Virus record (IMG/VR): IMGVR_UViG_3300032213_002833
Location: 1 to 64,000 of that record
Reading direction: 5' to 3' (one strand)
DNA length: 64,000 bases
DNA from: a virus
Under the pieces are notes generated by a model. It had not been told where the DNA came from, ran no database searches, and worked only from the letters and a program-made list of their open reading frames with translations. Positions 46,742 to 52,826 of this stretch are shown here, one piece after another; the stretch's first letter is position 1; each line of letters starts with the position of its first letter. The position numbers and the translations under genes were made by a program.

Positions 46742-47118
46742 AACAATTTATAAAATAGAGTAAATGTTAAACCAAATATAATTCTAGTCACTATTACCCA
46801 TAAAATAACCAACCATATACTATTACATGGAATAGCTATAAACAACACCCCAGCAAATATAAATAAATTTCTCAAAAGCTTAAATAAATGCCAAGCATCT
46901 GTTAAACCTACAAATATTGTTGTTGATCCTGGGAATTTGGCTCCTTCTGTTGGATCTCCATTTTTATATTTGTTTCTCCAAGACAGGGTTGGGTCCCAAA
47001 ATCTTTTATTTCTAAAACAATAAAATATAGAATATGAATAGTGGAACTGTAAAGTATCCATTATTGCTTCAAATAAACCAGCAAAAGCAAAAAACAATAT
47101 GCCTATTAAGGGAATCAA
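46732..47118 (-). CDS. Small membrane protein (128 aa)
   Basis: Three to four hydrophobic helices (residues ~2-20, ~80-98, LFIFAGVLFIAIPCNSIWLV, ~103-122) and a central polar loop with KFPGSTTIFVGLTDAWHLFK. It overlaps tRNA-Ala by 10 nt and the next gene by 4 nt. I associate the F-x-D-x-W-H-x-x-K segment with small phage/bacterial membrane proteins, function unknown. Confidence 0.55.
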   Translation of the reverse strand: MIPLIGILFFAFAGLFEAIMDTLQFHYSYSIFYCFRNKRFWDPTLSWRNKYKNGDPTEGAKFPGSTTIFVGLTDAWHLFKLLRNLFIFAGVLFIAIPCNSIWLVILWVIVTRIIFGLTFTLFYKLLGD

Positions 47119-47297
47119 TGTTTTTTTCTATTTTGAATGTAGTAAACTAAATTTGCTACAAAACCTCCATACACTGCAATAAAAGTGGAGATTTTTAAGT
47201 ACCAACTATCAAGATATCCATTTGCTAACCAAAATGGCCATAAAATACACATTACACCTAAAAATACAATTGCTAATATGCTAGTTATGTTATTCAT
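47115..47297 (-). CDS. Small two-helix membrane protein (60 aa)
   Basis: The start is placed at 47297 (MNNITSILAIVFLGVMCILW); a longer frame would begin inside tRNA-Ser. Two transmembrane helices and a basic end (YIQNRKKH). An AATATTTATA element lies 3 nt upstream, as before late genes. Confidence 0.55.
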   Translation of the reverse strand: MNNITSILAIVFLGVMCILWPFWLANGYLDSWYLKISTFIAVYGGFVANLVYYIQNRKKH

Positions 47298-47300
47298 GTT

Positions 47301-47310
47301 TATAAATATT
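47301..47310 (-). promoter_or_regulatory. AATATTTATA late-gene element
   Basis: Plus-strand TATAAATATT 3 nt before the start at 47297 and 3 nt after tRNA-Ser. Confidence 0.35.
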
Positions 47311-47313
47311 AAG

Positions 47314-47400
47314 CGGAAGTGGTAGGATTCGAACCTACGGAACCCTTTCGAGTTCACTAGTTTTCAAGACTAGCCTTTTAAGCCGCTCAAGCACACTTCC
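47314..47400 (-). tRNA. tRNA-Ser (anticodon TGA)
   Basis: An 87-nt class II tRNA: acceptor GGAAGTG / CACTTCC, anticodon stem CTAGT / ACTAG with loop CTTGAAA (anticodon TGA, Ser UCA), a long variable arm and T arm GTAGG TTCGAAT CCTAC. Class II shape supports Ser. Confidence 0.95.
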
Positions 47401-47403
47401 ATT

Positions 47404-47412
47404 TATAAATAT
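47404..47412 (-). promoter_or_regulatory. ATATTTATA element between tRNAs
   Basis: Plus-strand TATAAATAT between tRNA-Leu and tRNA-Ser. It could be a start point for tRNA-Ser and the following gene, or only spacer. Confidence 0.3.
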
Positions 47413-47417
47413 GTTAG

Positions 47418-47501
47418 TACTCGGAGTGGGACTTGAACCCACACGACCAACTGGCCAACAGATTTTAAGTCTGTCTTGTCTACCATTTCCAACATCCGAG
47501 C
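47418..47501 (-). tRNA. tRNA-Leu (anticodon TAA)
   Basis: An 84-nt class II tRNA: acceptor GCTCGGA / TCCGAGT, anticodon stem ACAGA / TCTGT with loop CTTAAAA (anticodon TAA, Leu UUA), long variable arm, T arm GTGGG TTCAAGT CCCAC. UUA is expected to be a frequent codon in such an AT-rich phage. Confidence 0.95.
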
Positions 47502-47506
47502 ATTTG

Positions 47507-47580
47507 CGGTGCGTATGGGATTCGAACCCATGACCCCTTGCGTGACAGGCAAGTATTCTAACCAACTGAACTAACGCACC
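47507..47580 (-). tRNA. tRNA-Asp (anticodon GTC)
   Basis: A 74-nt cloverleaf: acceptor GGTGCGT / ACGCACC, anticodon stem CTTGC / GCAAG with loop CTGTCAC (anticodon GTC, Asp), T arm ATGGG TTCGAAT CCCAT, discriminator G as typical for Asp. Confidence 0.95.
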
Positions 47581-47584
47581 TTTG

Positions 47585-47657
47585 AGCCGATGGAGGGATT
47601 CGAACCCCCGACCTACTGATTACAAATCAGTTGCTCTACCAGCTGAGCTACATCGGC
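47585..47657 (-). tRNA. tRNA-Thr (anticodon TGT)
   Basis: A 73-nt cloverleaf: acceptor GCCGATG / CATCGGC, anticodon stem ACTGA / TCAGT with loop TTTGTAA (anticodon TGT, Thr ACA), T arm CGGGG TTCGAAT CCCTC. Its first base directly follows the U tract of the hairpin upstream. Confidence 0.95.
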
Positions 47658-47704
47658 AAAAAACCCCTAGTAGTATTCCAAGCGTCCTTGGCACTTGCTA
47701 GGGG
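47658..47704 (-). terminator. Terminator-like hairpin abutting tRNA-Thr
   Basis: On the coding strand CCCCTAG / CTAGGGG, with an inner CCAAG / CTTGG hairpin, followed by TTTTTT. The T run ends exactly where tRNA-Thr begins, with no room for a promoter. It is either a leaky terminator of the RNA upstream or a processing element. Confidence 0.65.
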
Positions 47705-48040
47705 GTGATACTTGGTTATAGGGTTGTCTATGAAGGCACCGTCGCGCACCCATAAAGCAGATCCCATTTCCCAATATCGAGAAAGACCATCTGAGTGAGC
47801 AGATCTAACGGTATGCCCGATGGTACTTGGCCTACGTCTATCTCAACGCAGGGGGGAGTGTTACATTGATTTGGGTTCAATGTAAAAAACCTTTGTAGAC
47901 TCCAAACCATAAGGTAAAGAGCAACTCTAGAACCGGAGAACTAGAGGATCCCAATGTTTCCATTGGTGGGGTAAAAGACCTACCCTGGTACGCTCGATCG
48001 GGGGCACCCCAGTCCAGAAGCGTGGTAGGTACTGTCAAAC
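47705..48040 (-). ncRNA. Putative structured noncoding RNA
   Basis: About 340 nt without a convincing gene, visibly richer in G+C than its surroundings. Perfect hairpins: TTACATTGA / TCAATGTAA (47861-47885), CTCTAG / CTAGAG (47925-47946), CCAATG-GAAA-CATTGG (47951-47966), GGGG-TGC-CCCC (48001-48010), ATCTG / CAGAT (47789-47804), and an outer ACCTACC / GGTAGGT pair (47978-47984 with 48024-48030) enclosing ACGCT / AGCGT. A CTGG / CCAG pair could make a pseudoknot. An AATATTTATA element lies just upstream and a U-tract hairpin just downstream, giving plausible ends. Two frames of 60 and 102 codons cross it but ignore this structure. Confidence 0.6.
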
Positions 48041-48393
48041 TATAAATATTGTTTAAGTAATTCTCCTTTATAGTGTTTTTCATATGTTCCTCGAGGATCA
48101 TCATAATATATTGCCATATACTTTGCCAATTTATCAAATGATTCAAATACAAATGTTTGACAACCAACACTAACAATAAACCCATTATGTACGTGTTTAA
48201 TGGTTACATCATACTGGGCTAATTTATCATTCATGTCTACAACAGGCATTGGTCTGCAATCTTCTTCTCTCTCATATGCTTCAAGTGCTGGTGTTTCATC
48301 TTGAGCAGATTCCTCCAGGTTGATAATGTCTGCAATTGCGTCTTGAAATGCTCTTCCTAGATCTGCTACTTGTTCTTGTTGTCTTCTGTTCAT
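48040..48393 (-). CDS. Hypothetical protein (117 aa)
   Basis: The start is placed at 48393 (MNRRQQEQVADLGRAFQDAI), after AAGTTAT; a longer frame would begin in tRNA-like element 3. A helical N-terminus, an acidic middle and a beta-rich end (VTIKHVHNGFIVSVGCQTFV). The last codons coincide with the AATATTTATA element of the RNA downstream. No family recognised. Confidence 0.6.
   Translation of the reverse strand: MNRRQQEQVADLGRAFQDAIADIINLEESAQDETPALEAYEREEDCRPMPVVDMNDKLAQYDVTIKHVHNGFIVSVGCQTFVFESFDKLAKYMAIYYDDPRGTYEKHYKGELLKQYL
48041..48050 (-). promoter_or_regulatory. AATATTTATA element before the structured RNA
   Basis: Plus-strand TATAAATATT overlapping the last codons of the 117-residue gene. 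It could start the structured RNA. Confidence 0.35.
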
Positions 48394-48472
48394 ATAACTT
48401 ATTTTATTTAAAAAAGGACTTGTAAAACCCATCTCCATTGAGGTAAGGAAACTCCATCCAATGTTTTTTGCG

Positions 48473-48596
48473 TAGTCAGGACAGGATTCGAACCTGTAAT
48501 GGTTGTTAGTGGCTTTGTTGACGGGCGGTACAGCTTCCACACTGCATCTCCCAATACCAATTCTAACTCAGCGTCTACCAATTACGCCACCTGACT
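48473..48596 (-). tRNA. tRNA-like element 3 with extended middle
   Basis: A 7-bp acceptor (AGTCAGG / CCTGACT), a canonical D arm (GCGT / ACGC with AATTGGTAG) and T arm (ACAGG TTCGAAT CCTGT), so both ends look like a real tRNA-Leu-type gene. The part between D arm and T arm is ~73 nt, versus ~30-35 in a class II tRNA. A GTTAG / CTAAC pair would close a 54-nt loop in place of the anticodon loop. It contains a 12-nt match to the 16S rRNA decoding region. It may be an interrupted tRNA, a fusion or a tRNA-like RNA. Confidence 0.55.
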
Positions 48597-48695
48597 ATAA
48601 AAACACACTCTTTAGCCTTCTACTCCCAGCCCCGAGAAATTGTATATAGCTTAGCCCGCCTCACCGCTGTGTGGGAACTGAAGTTTATGTGTTTG
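48597..48695 (-). other. RNA-like segment closed by a 7-bp stem
   Basis: AAACACA / TGTGTTT (48601-48607 with 48688-48694) encloses ~80 nt of G+C-richer sequence between tRNA-like elements 4 and 3. It contains no reading frame of note. Possibly another small stable RNA of the cluster. Confidence 0.35.
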
Positions 48696-48760
48696 TAACC
48701 AGGAAGGGACTCGAACCCTTTGCAGCATTAGGACGTTTCCCCGTACGCCAAACCCTGGTT
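48696..48760 (-). tRNA. tRNA-like element 4, short
   Basis: A 7-bp acceptor (AACCAGG / CCTGGTT) and a full T arm (AAGGG TTCGAGT CCCTT). Only 33 nt lie between them, enough for one arm (GCGT / ACGT with ACGGGGAA), so a normal D arm and anticodon arm cannot both exist. 65 nt overall. Probably a truncated or derived tRNA. A 49-codon frame runs through it but is taken as chance. Confidence 0.45.
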
Positions 48761-48925
48761 GGGGGGTGGAGATTTGTAAACCAACGCATGATCACCCTTA
48801 CGTCTTGTTTCTTTTGTCTTCGGCACTCCACCATTGTAAGTACAACTTAACTTGCGCCGCCGTTCACGAATCTTCCGAAATTCTAACGGCTGTTACTGTT
48901 AACTATCGGAATCAAGTAACTGCTG
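48761..48925 (-). other. RNA-like segment between tRNA-Glu and element 4
   Basis: Two structured parts: GGTGGAG / CTCCACC (48765-48771 with 48826-48832) closes a 68-nt segment, and further up CCGTT / AACGG with an inner GAAT / ATTC, plus GTTACT / AGTAAC. No gene is supportable. It may be part of a processed multi-RNA transcript starting before tRNA-Glu. Confidence 0.35.
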
Positions 48926-48997
48926 TATTCGGTATGGGGTTCGAACCCATGCTTCCGCCGTGAAAGGGCGGCGTGTTAACCACTTCACTAACCGAAC
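48926..48997 (-). tRNA. tRNA-Glu (anticodon TTC)
   Basis: A 72-nt cloverleaf: acceptor GTTCGGT / ACCGAAT, anticodon stem CCGCC / GGCGG with loop CTTTCAC (anticodon TTC, Glu GAA), T arm ATGGG TTCGAAC CCCAT. It leads the RNA cluster. Confidence 0.9.
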
Positions 48998-49003
48998 ATA
49001 GTT

Positions 49004-49102
49004 TTATTTCCTTTGTTTGTTTTTTCTGCTTGCTTCTGTTTTTACAAACGTTATCCAACCTTGTAATTGTTCTACTCTTTGTTTTGCACTTACTTTACTC
49101 AT
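49004..49102 (-). CDS. Small basic protein (32 aa)
   Basis: ATG at 49102; product MSKVSAKQRVEQLQGWITFV, then KTEASRKNKQRK. It is helical and basic, ending 7 nt before tRNA-Glu. Short, so tentative. Confidence 0.45.
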   Translation of the reverse strand: MSKVSAKQRVEQLQGWITFVKTEASRKNKQRK

Positions 49103-49126
49103 GTTTTTTATTTAAATCTACTAATT

Positions 49127-49597
49127 TTATTTTACTACTCCAAGTTCTTTTTCTACTTCTTTGATATGTTTGCATTTTCTATCACGAGCTCTCCATACAC
49201 CAGGACAATCACAACGTAAAAATCCATTTTTTGTTTCTTTTACAAGATATGTTCCACCCCCACTTGAACTTTCAAAACTCCAACTTTTTAATTCTGGTTG
49301 TTTTGGTTTTAATTGCGTTTCCTCTACTTTAATTTTAGGTAAATTATCAATTACTATAATGTCATCTAAAGTTGTTTCAGGGTGGCATTCTATACCTGCT
49401 GGCATAATAACTGTCTTATTAAATAGTCTAGCTATTGCTAATGGTAAATATGTATGTTTTTCAACCTTGTATTTGAATGGCCTACAATGGCAAAATGTTA
49501 TATCATCTTGGTTTGGGTAAACAACAGCATCTTTATTTAATACTATTTTTGTTTCTTTTCTACCATCACCGTACTCTATAACTAATTCCTTTAACAT
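49127..49597 (-). CDS. SWIM zinc-finger protein (156 aa)
   Basis: The C-terminus (NGFLRCDCPGVWRARDRKCK followed by HIKEVEKEL) is a SWIM motif, C-x-C-x(n)-C-x-H, which binds zinc and then DNA or protein. The N-terminal ~100 residues are beta-rich with a further CHC (residues ~36-38). Promoter module of the TTTG type at 49608-49648. SWIM proteins take part in recombination or transposition regulation; role here unknown. Confidence 0.75.
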   Translation of the reverse strand: MLKELVIEYGDGRKETKIVLNKDAVVYPNQDDITFCHCRPFKYKVEKHTYLPLAIARLFNKTVIMPAGIECHPETTLDDIIVIDNLPKIKVEETQLKPKQPELKSWSFESSSGGGTYLVKETKNGFLRCDCPGVWRARDRKCKHIKEVEKELGVVK

Positions 49598-49607
49598 AAC
49601 CTTTCTT

Positions 49608-49648
49608 TTGAATTAAATATACGAAAGAAAAATTTAAAAGCCAAATTA
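49608..49648 (-). promoter_or_regulatory. Shared promoter module, TTTG variant, contains a stop codon
   Basis: TAATTTG, 20 nt, TATATT, TAATTCAA, upstream of the SWIM gene (start 49597). The TAA is the stop of the 117-residue gene. The most upstream copy found. Confidence 0.6.
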
Positions 49649-49999
49649 CTTTTTGGTTCTTTTTTTACTGTCCTTTACATCATTAAGTAATTGTTTTGTC
49701 TTTAAAAATTTTATTGCCTTAACAATTTCGGCACATCCTTCATATAGCTCATTGTCTTCATATATAGACAAGTTACTTTCCAACGTTTCAATAAAATCTT
49801 GTCTATCAACTGTTACGTCATATATCGTTTCTTCATTTTCCACTAGTATTGAAAGAGCATGGAGATAACGCTTTCTTCCAGTTAAATTTTTTAAAATAGT
49901 TTCAACTAACGCTTTTGAAATTCTCAAATCACGCTGAGCAACCATTTTCTCAAACTCCTCACTATCAAATACACTAATTTCTATTGCCATGTCTGTCAT
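49646..49999 (-). CDS. Hypothetical protein (117 aa)
   Basis: Helical and acidic (FDSEEFEKMVAQRDLRISKA, later YEGCAEIVKAIKFLKTKQLL) with a basic end. It lies 1 nt after the 51-residue gene. No family recognised. Confidence 0.5.
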   Translation of the reverse strand: MTDMAIEISVFDSEEFEKMVAQRDLRISKALVETILKNLTGRKRYLHALSILVENEETIYDVTVDRQDFIETLESNLSIYEDNELYEGCAEIVKAIKFLKTKQLLNDVKDSKKRTKK

Positions 50000-50000
50000 A

Positions 50001-50156
50001 TTAAAATAAATTTAAAAACTTAGGATCAATTTCTTTTCCCTTTAATTTACTATTTCTCTCGTCATTCTCCAACATCTTTGTAGCGATTTTTTCAAGATGT
50101 TTTTCCTTTTGTTTATCGTAGTCTCTAACTATTTTACTATGTTTTTTGCTTTTCAT
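50001..50156 (-). CDS. Small charged helical protein (51 aa)
   Basis: ATG at 50156; product MKSKKHSKIVRDYDKQKEKH, then LEKIATKMLENDERNSKLKG. Almost entirely charged helix, basic. It fills the gap between neighbours on the same strand. No family recognised. Confidence 0.5.
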   Translation of the reverse strand: MKSKKHSKIVRDYDKQKEKHLEKIATKMLENDERNSKLKGKEIDPKFLNLF

Positions 50157-50170
50157 TTCAGTTATACATA

Positions 50171-50818
50171 TTATTTTTTTCTTGAAACTAAATCATATGG
50201 GTCATCACTTACTTTTCCATTAAATCCCCCTAGTTCCTCTAAACGTTTAGCTGTATATGAGTCTATTTGAAAATCAACTTTTTCAGTTGTATTGTATACG
50301 GCATGTCCCTCAATTGATTCAATATCTTTGTCAGTGAATACATTTCCTATATTCATAAAATAACAGTTATAACAAGATAATTGAGCATTTCCATTTGTAT
50401 AGTCGTGTTTATGGTTATTTAAAAACGTCATCAACAATGGTGTTTTACCATCAACATCTCTTCTTTCATCAAACCCACAATAGTAACATTGCTCTAACAT
50501 ATAACCTGATTCAATTAATTTGAATTTAAGTTTTTCAGCATTAAATGAAGAAGCATCTACTGTCCCATTTACAATTTCCTCTATTGGGGCTATTTTATCT
50601 AAATGACTACTGGTGATAAATTTTGGGATACCTTTACCACTTTGATTTTTATGTAATTCAAACAAAGACAAACCTGTTTCCTCGTCTTTGTAAGCTTTCA
50701 TAAATGGCTTCAAATGCTGGTAAGAACAATTTAAATATCTAGCTGCTGCTCTAACTGAGCGAGTATATTTCATTGCTCTGACACAATCTTCTTTTGATAT
50801 GGGTTTGGGTTGGGCCAT
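50171..50818 (-). CDS. HNH-like endonuclease
   Basis: A 215-residue protein. An N-terminal helix-turn-helix-like part (DCVRAMKYTRSVRAAARYLN) is followed by a zinc-ribbon HNH-like core: CYYCGFDERR (residues ~112-121), LLMTFLNNHKHDYTNGNAQL and SCYNCYF. These are the paired CxxC ribbons and the N/H residues of phage HNH nucleases. Homing or packaging-type cleavage are both possible. It starts 1 nt after the zinc-finger gene. Confidence 0.7.
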   Translation of the reverse strand: MAQPKPISKEDCVRAMKYTRSVRAAARYLNCSYQHLKPFMKAYKDEETGLSLFELHKNQSGKGIPKFITSSHLDKIAPIEEIVNGTVDASSFNAEKLKFKLIESGYMLEQCYYCGFDERRDVDGKTPLLMTFLNNHKHDYTNGNAQLSCYNCYFMNIGNVFTDKDIESIEGHAVYNTTEKVDFQIDSYTAKRLEELGGFNGKVSDDPYDLVSRKK

Positions 50819-50819
50819 A

Positions 50820-51128
50820 CTATAGATCTTCTATTCCATCCAATAATGTATTATCCCAAAGTTTCATATCATCATCTGCATCATCATTTAATTCTACTTT
50901 ATCAAATGATATGTTTTTAGGTTGTTTAATGCGTTCCATTCTATCTGCTTCATTTGCGTCTAAAATTACCATATCATTCCAAGTATGGTCTTTTTCACCA
51001 TAAACCATTGACATACCTTTTTTAGCTCCAACTGTAGAGCAATCAACACATGTTTTTGTGTTTGGAAGTGCTTTTACCCTTAAAGGATTAATTTCTTCTT
51101 TACATTTAATGCACATTCTACTTTCCAT
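50820..51128 (-). CDS. DksA/TraR-like zinc-finger protein (102 aa)
   Basis: The N-terminus (MCIKCKEEINPLRVKALPNT, then KTCVDC) is a C4 zinc finger of the DksA/TraR type, including the P-x-R-x-x-A-x-P segment between the Cys pairs. DksA/TraR proteins act on RNA polymerase via a coiled coil that is absent here, so this may be only the finger used for another contact. The C-terminal part is acidic. It overlaps the upstream gene by 11 nt. Confidence 0.7.
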   Translation of the reverse strand: MESRMCIKCKEEINPLRVKALPNTKTCVDCSTVGAKKGMSMVYGEKDHTWNDMVILDANEADRMERIKQPKNISFDKVELNDDADDDMKLWDNTLLDGIEDL

Positions 51129-51501
51129 CGTATCGTTTTAAAAATTTATATAATTGTACAGGAGTTTCAATTTTATGTTTAACTCCATCTTCATCCATTA
51201 AAGGATATACCCCACCTTCAGAGGAAATACTATCAAATACCCACCATAAAATAATTTCAGTTTTTAATTCACCAAAATATTTTTCCATAAGTAGTCTTAT
51301 TGATATTATGTATGGATTATCATATTTTTCTATATGAACACCAACTGTGCCTAAAACAGCACTTACTGCCTCAATTTGACACATGTTTTCAAGTAACTCA
51401 AAGAAAAATTTCTCCTCTTTTTTCCCTAATGACTTTTCACTTTCTTTTACCCTACCATGTTTTCCAACCAGTTCAGATAAATTTTTAAACTTTTCGCTCA
51501 T
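51118..51501 (-). CDS. Hypothetical protein (127 aa)
   Basis: Helical (MSEKFKNLSELVGKHGRVKE, then LLENMCQIEAVSAVLGTVGV) with an acidic and aromatic C-terminus. No family recognised. Confidence 0.5.
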   Translation of the reverse strand: MSEKFKNLSELVGKHGRVKESEKSLGKKEEKFFFELLENMCQIEAVSAVLGTVGVHIEKYDNPYIISIRLLMEKYFGELKTEIILWWVFDSISSEGGVYPLMDEDGVKHKIETPVQLYKFLKRYDGK

Positions 51502-51655
51502 ATTTTTTAATATTGAATATTTTTACAAAATCATCAATTTCAATTCGTTTTGTAATAGCTGCTTTTTTAATAGCTTCAGTTATATTATCTGCTTGAATTT
51601 TACCTTGTGCCTCTTGGGATGAATCACGCTTGTTGTAGTAAATATAGGTTTTCAT
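51485..51655 (-). CDS. Small hypothetical protein (56 aa)
   Basis: ATG at 51655; product MKTYIYYNKRDSSQEAQGKI, then QADNITEAIKKAAITKRIEI. A ferredoxin-like small fold is possible. It overlaps the glycosyltransferase gene by 32 nt and the downstream gene by 17 nt. Confidence 0.5.
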   Translation of the reverse strand: MKTYIYYNKRDSSQEAQGKIQADNITEAIKKAAITKRIEIDDFVKIFNIKKYERKV

Positions 51656-52826
51656 TTTTTATGTTTATTAAATTATTTTGATATTCTTCTAAATGACTTA
51701 TTGTAAGTTTAAATATGTCAAGACTGAATTCACCTATCTCTCCACTATCTTTTATAATTTCAGGCAATTGTTGAAGTAATTGGAAGTTTTGGTTTGTTAG
51801 TTGGGTAATATCAAATTCAATTACTATATCATTTTCACCAATTGGGTCGTTATGCCCTATATGAAATACTCGTTTGGTTAAATCAAATGAAGTATTTGGT
51901 TGTTCTTGTTCTATATAAGAATCAATTATAATATGCATATCATCTTCAATATAAATTCTATCACACCATGGTTCTAGTACTCCAAGTAATTGTAAATTAC
52001 AATTTTTAACTACATAAGCAATGTTGTATTTTGGAGAAATTATTGGATGTTGATAAGCATCGTTTTTAATCCAACTACCCCATTTACGTAAATAATGACG
52101 ATAAGATTTATTTTTCATATTATGGAAATAAGGGTTTGTAGTTATATTTTCTATTCCATCTTGAAATTGGCCTCCTCTACATGTTAAATGATATACTAAT
52201 GAATCTCTACTTTGTATGCAAGTCATTCCATTTAATATCATCCTATTAAAAATATCTGAATCTTCATAATATGAATGGAGATATTCATCATGCAAATCAG
52301 TATCTAGTAGATCGTTTTTATAACATATCCAAGGGGCGAATATTCCATTAGTTATTTGATCTTTATATTCTATTAAAGATTTTTCAACAAATTTATTAAA
52401 TTCTTCAAGTTTAAAATCCTCAGGGTACATCCCAAAATCTTGAATTATTTTTTCCAATCCTGGTGGGTGAAGAGGTGGTTCAATTCTAGTTGCTGAAATA
52501 ATTGTTTTGGGTTGGAGGTGTTTAAGTAAATTAATATCAAATCCTTTAGCCATATACATATCAGCGTGGAACATACATACTATTTCTGTTGATGCTGCTT
52601 TAATACATCTATTATATCCTGCCGCAATTCCTTGAGGGGAAGTTTCTTGGTTTACAAGATATTTAATATTATTTTCTTTTAACCATTCTATAGTTCCATC
52701 ATTACTTGAATCAACCCACACTATAATTTGGTTATCATATGTTGAATTGTTTTGGATACTTTGAATAGAAGATTTTAGATATCTAAGATTATCCTTACTT
52801 GGGATACAAAACGTTATTTTTTCCAT
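51624..52826 (-). CDS. Glycosyltransferase family 2-like (400 aa)
   Basis: N-terminal GT-A fold: MEKITFCIPSKDNLRYLKSS, then IIVWVDSSNDGTIEWLKEN (donor-binding D) and MFHADMYMAKGFD (DxD-type motif). The C-terminal ~150 residues are a separate part without known domain. It transfers a sugar from a nucleotide donor to an unknown acceptor. It ends the modification island and overlaps the FkbM-like gene by 13 nt, as part of one operon. Confidence 0.75.
   Translation of the reverse strand: MEKITFCIPSKDNLRYLKSSIQSIQNNSTYDNQIIVWVDSSNDGTIEWLKENNIKYLVNQETSPQGIAAGYNRCIKAASTEIVCMFHADMYMAKGFDINLLKHLQPKTIISATRIEPPLHPPGLEKIIQDFGMYPEDFKLEEFNKFVEKSLIEYKDQITNGIFAPWICYKNDLLDTDLHDEYLHSYYEDSDIFNRMILNGMTCIQSRDSLVYHLTCRGGQFQDGIENITTNPYFHNMKNKSYRHYLRKWGSWIKNDAYQHPIISPKYNIAYVVKNCNLQLLGVLEPWCDRIYIEDDMHIIIDSYIEQEQPNTSFDLTKRVFHIGHNDPIGENDIVIEFDITQLTNQNFQLLQQLPEIIKDSGEIGEFSLDIFKLTISHLEEYQNNLINIKNENLYLLQQA

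Noticed and set aside
47335-47565. Minus-strand frame of 76 codons
   Set aside because: It runs through three complete tRNA genes.
47314-47657. The tRNA cluster as a host genome fragment
   Set aside because: tRNA genes of this number and tight spacing are common in T4-type phages, and all flanking genes are phage-like.
47728-48185. Two minus-strand frames (60 and 102 codons) over the structured RNA
   Set aside because: They overlap each other or the 117-residue gene, and the dense perfect hairpins argue for RNA; they would matter only if conserved in relatives.
48518-48529. Fragment of a 16S rRNA gene
   Set aside because: Only 12 nt match the decoding region; no further rRNA sequence surrounds it, so this is kept only as a curiosity.
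48696-48842. A 49-codon frame passing through tRNA-like element 4
   Set aside because: tRNA-type sequences often stay open by chance; the frame has no leader and the acceptor/T-arm pairing explains the sequence better.
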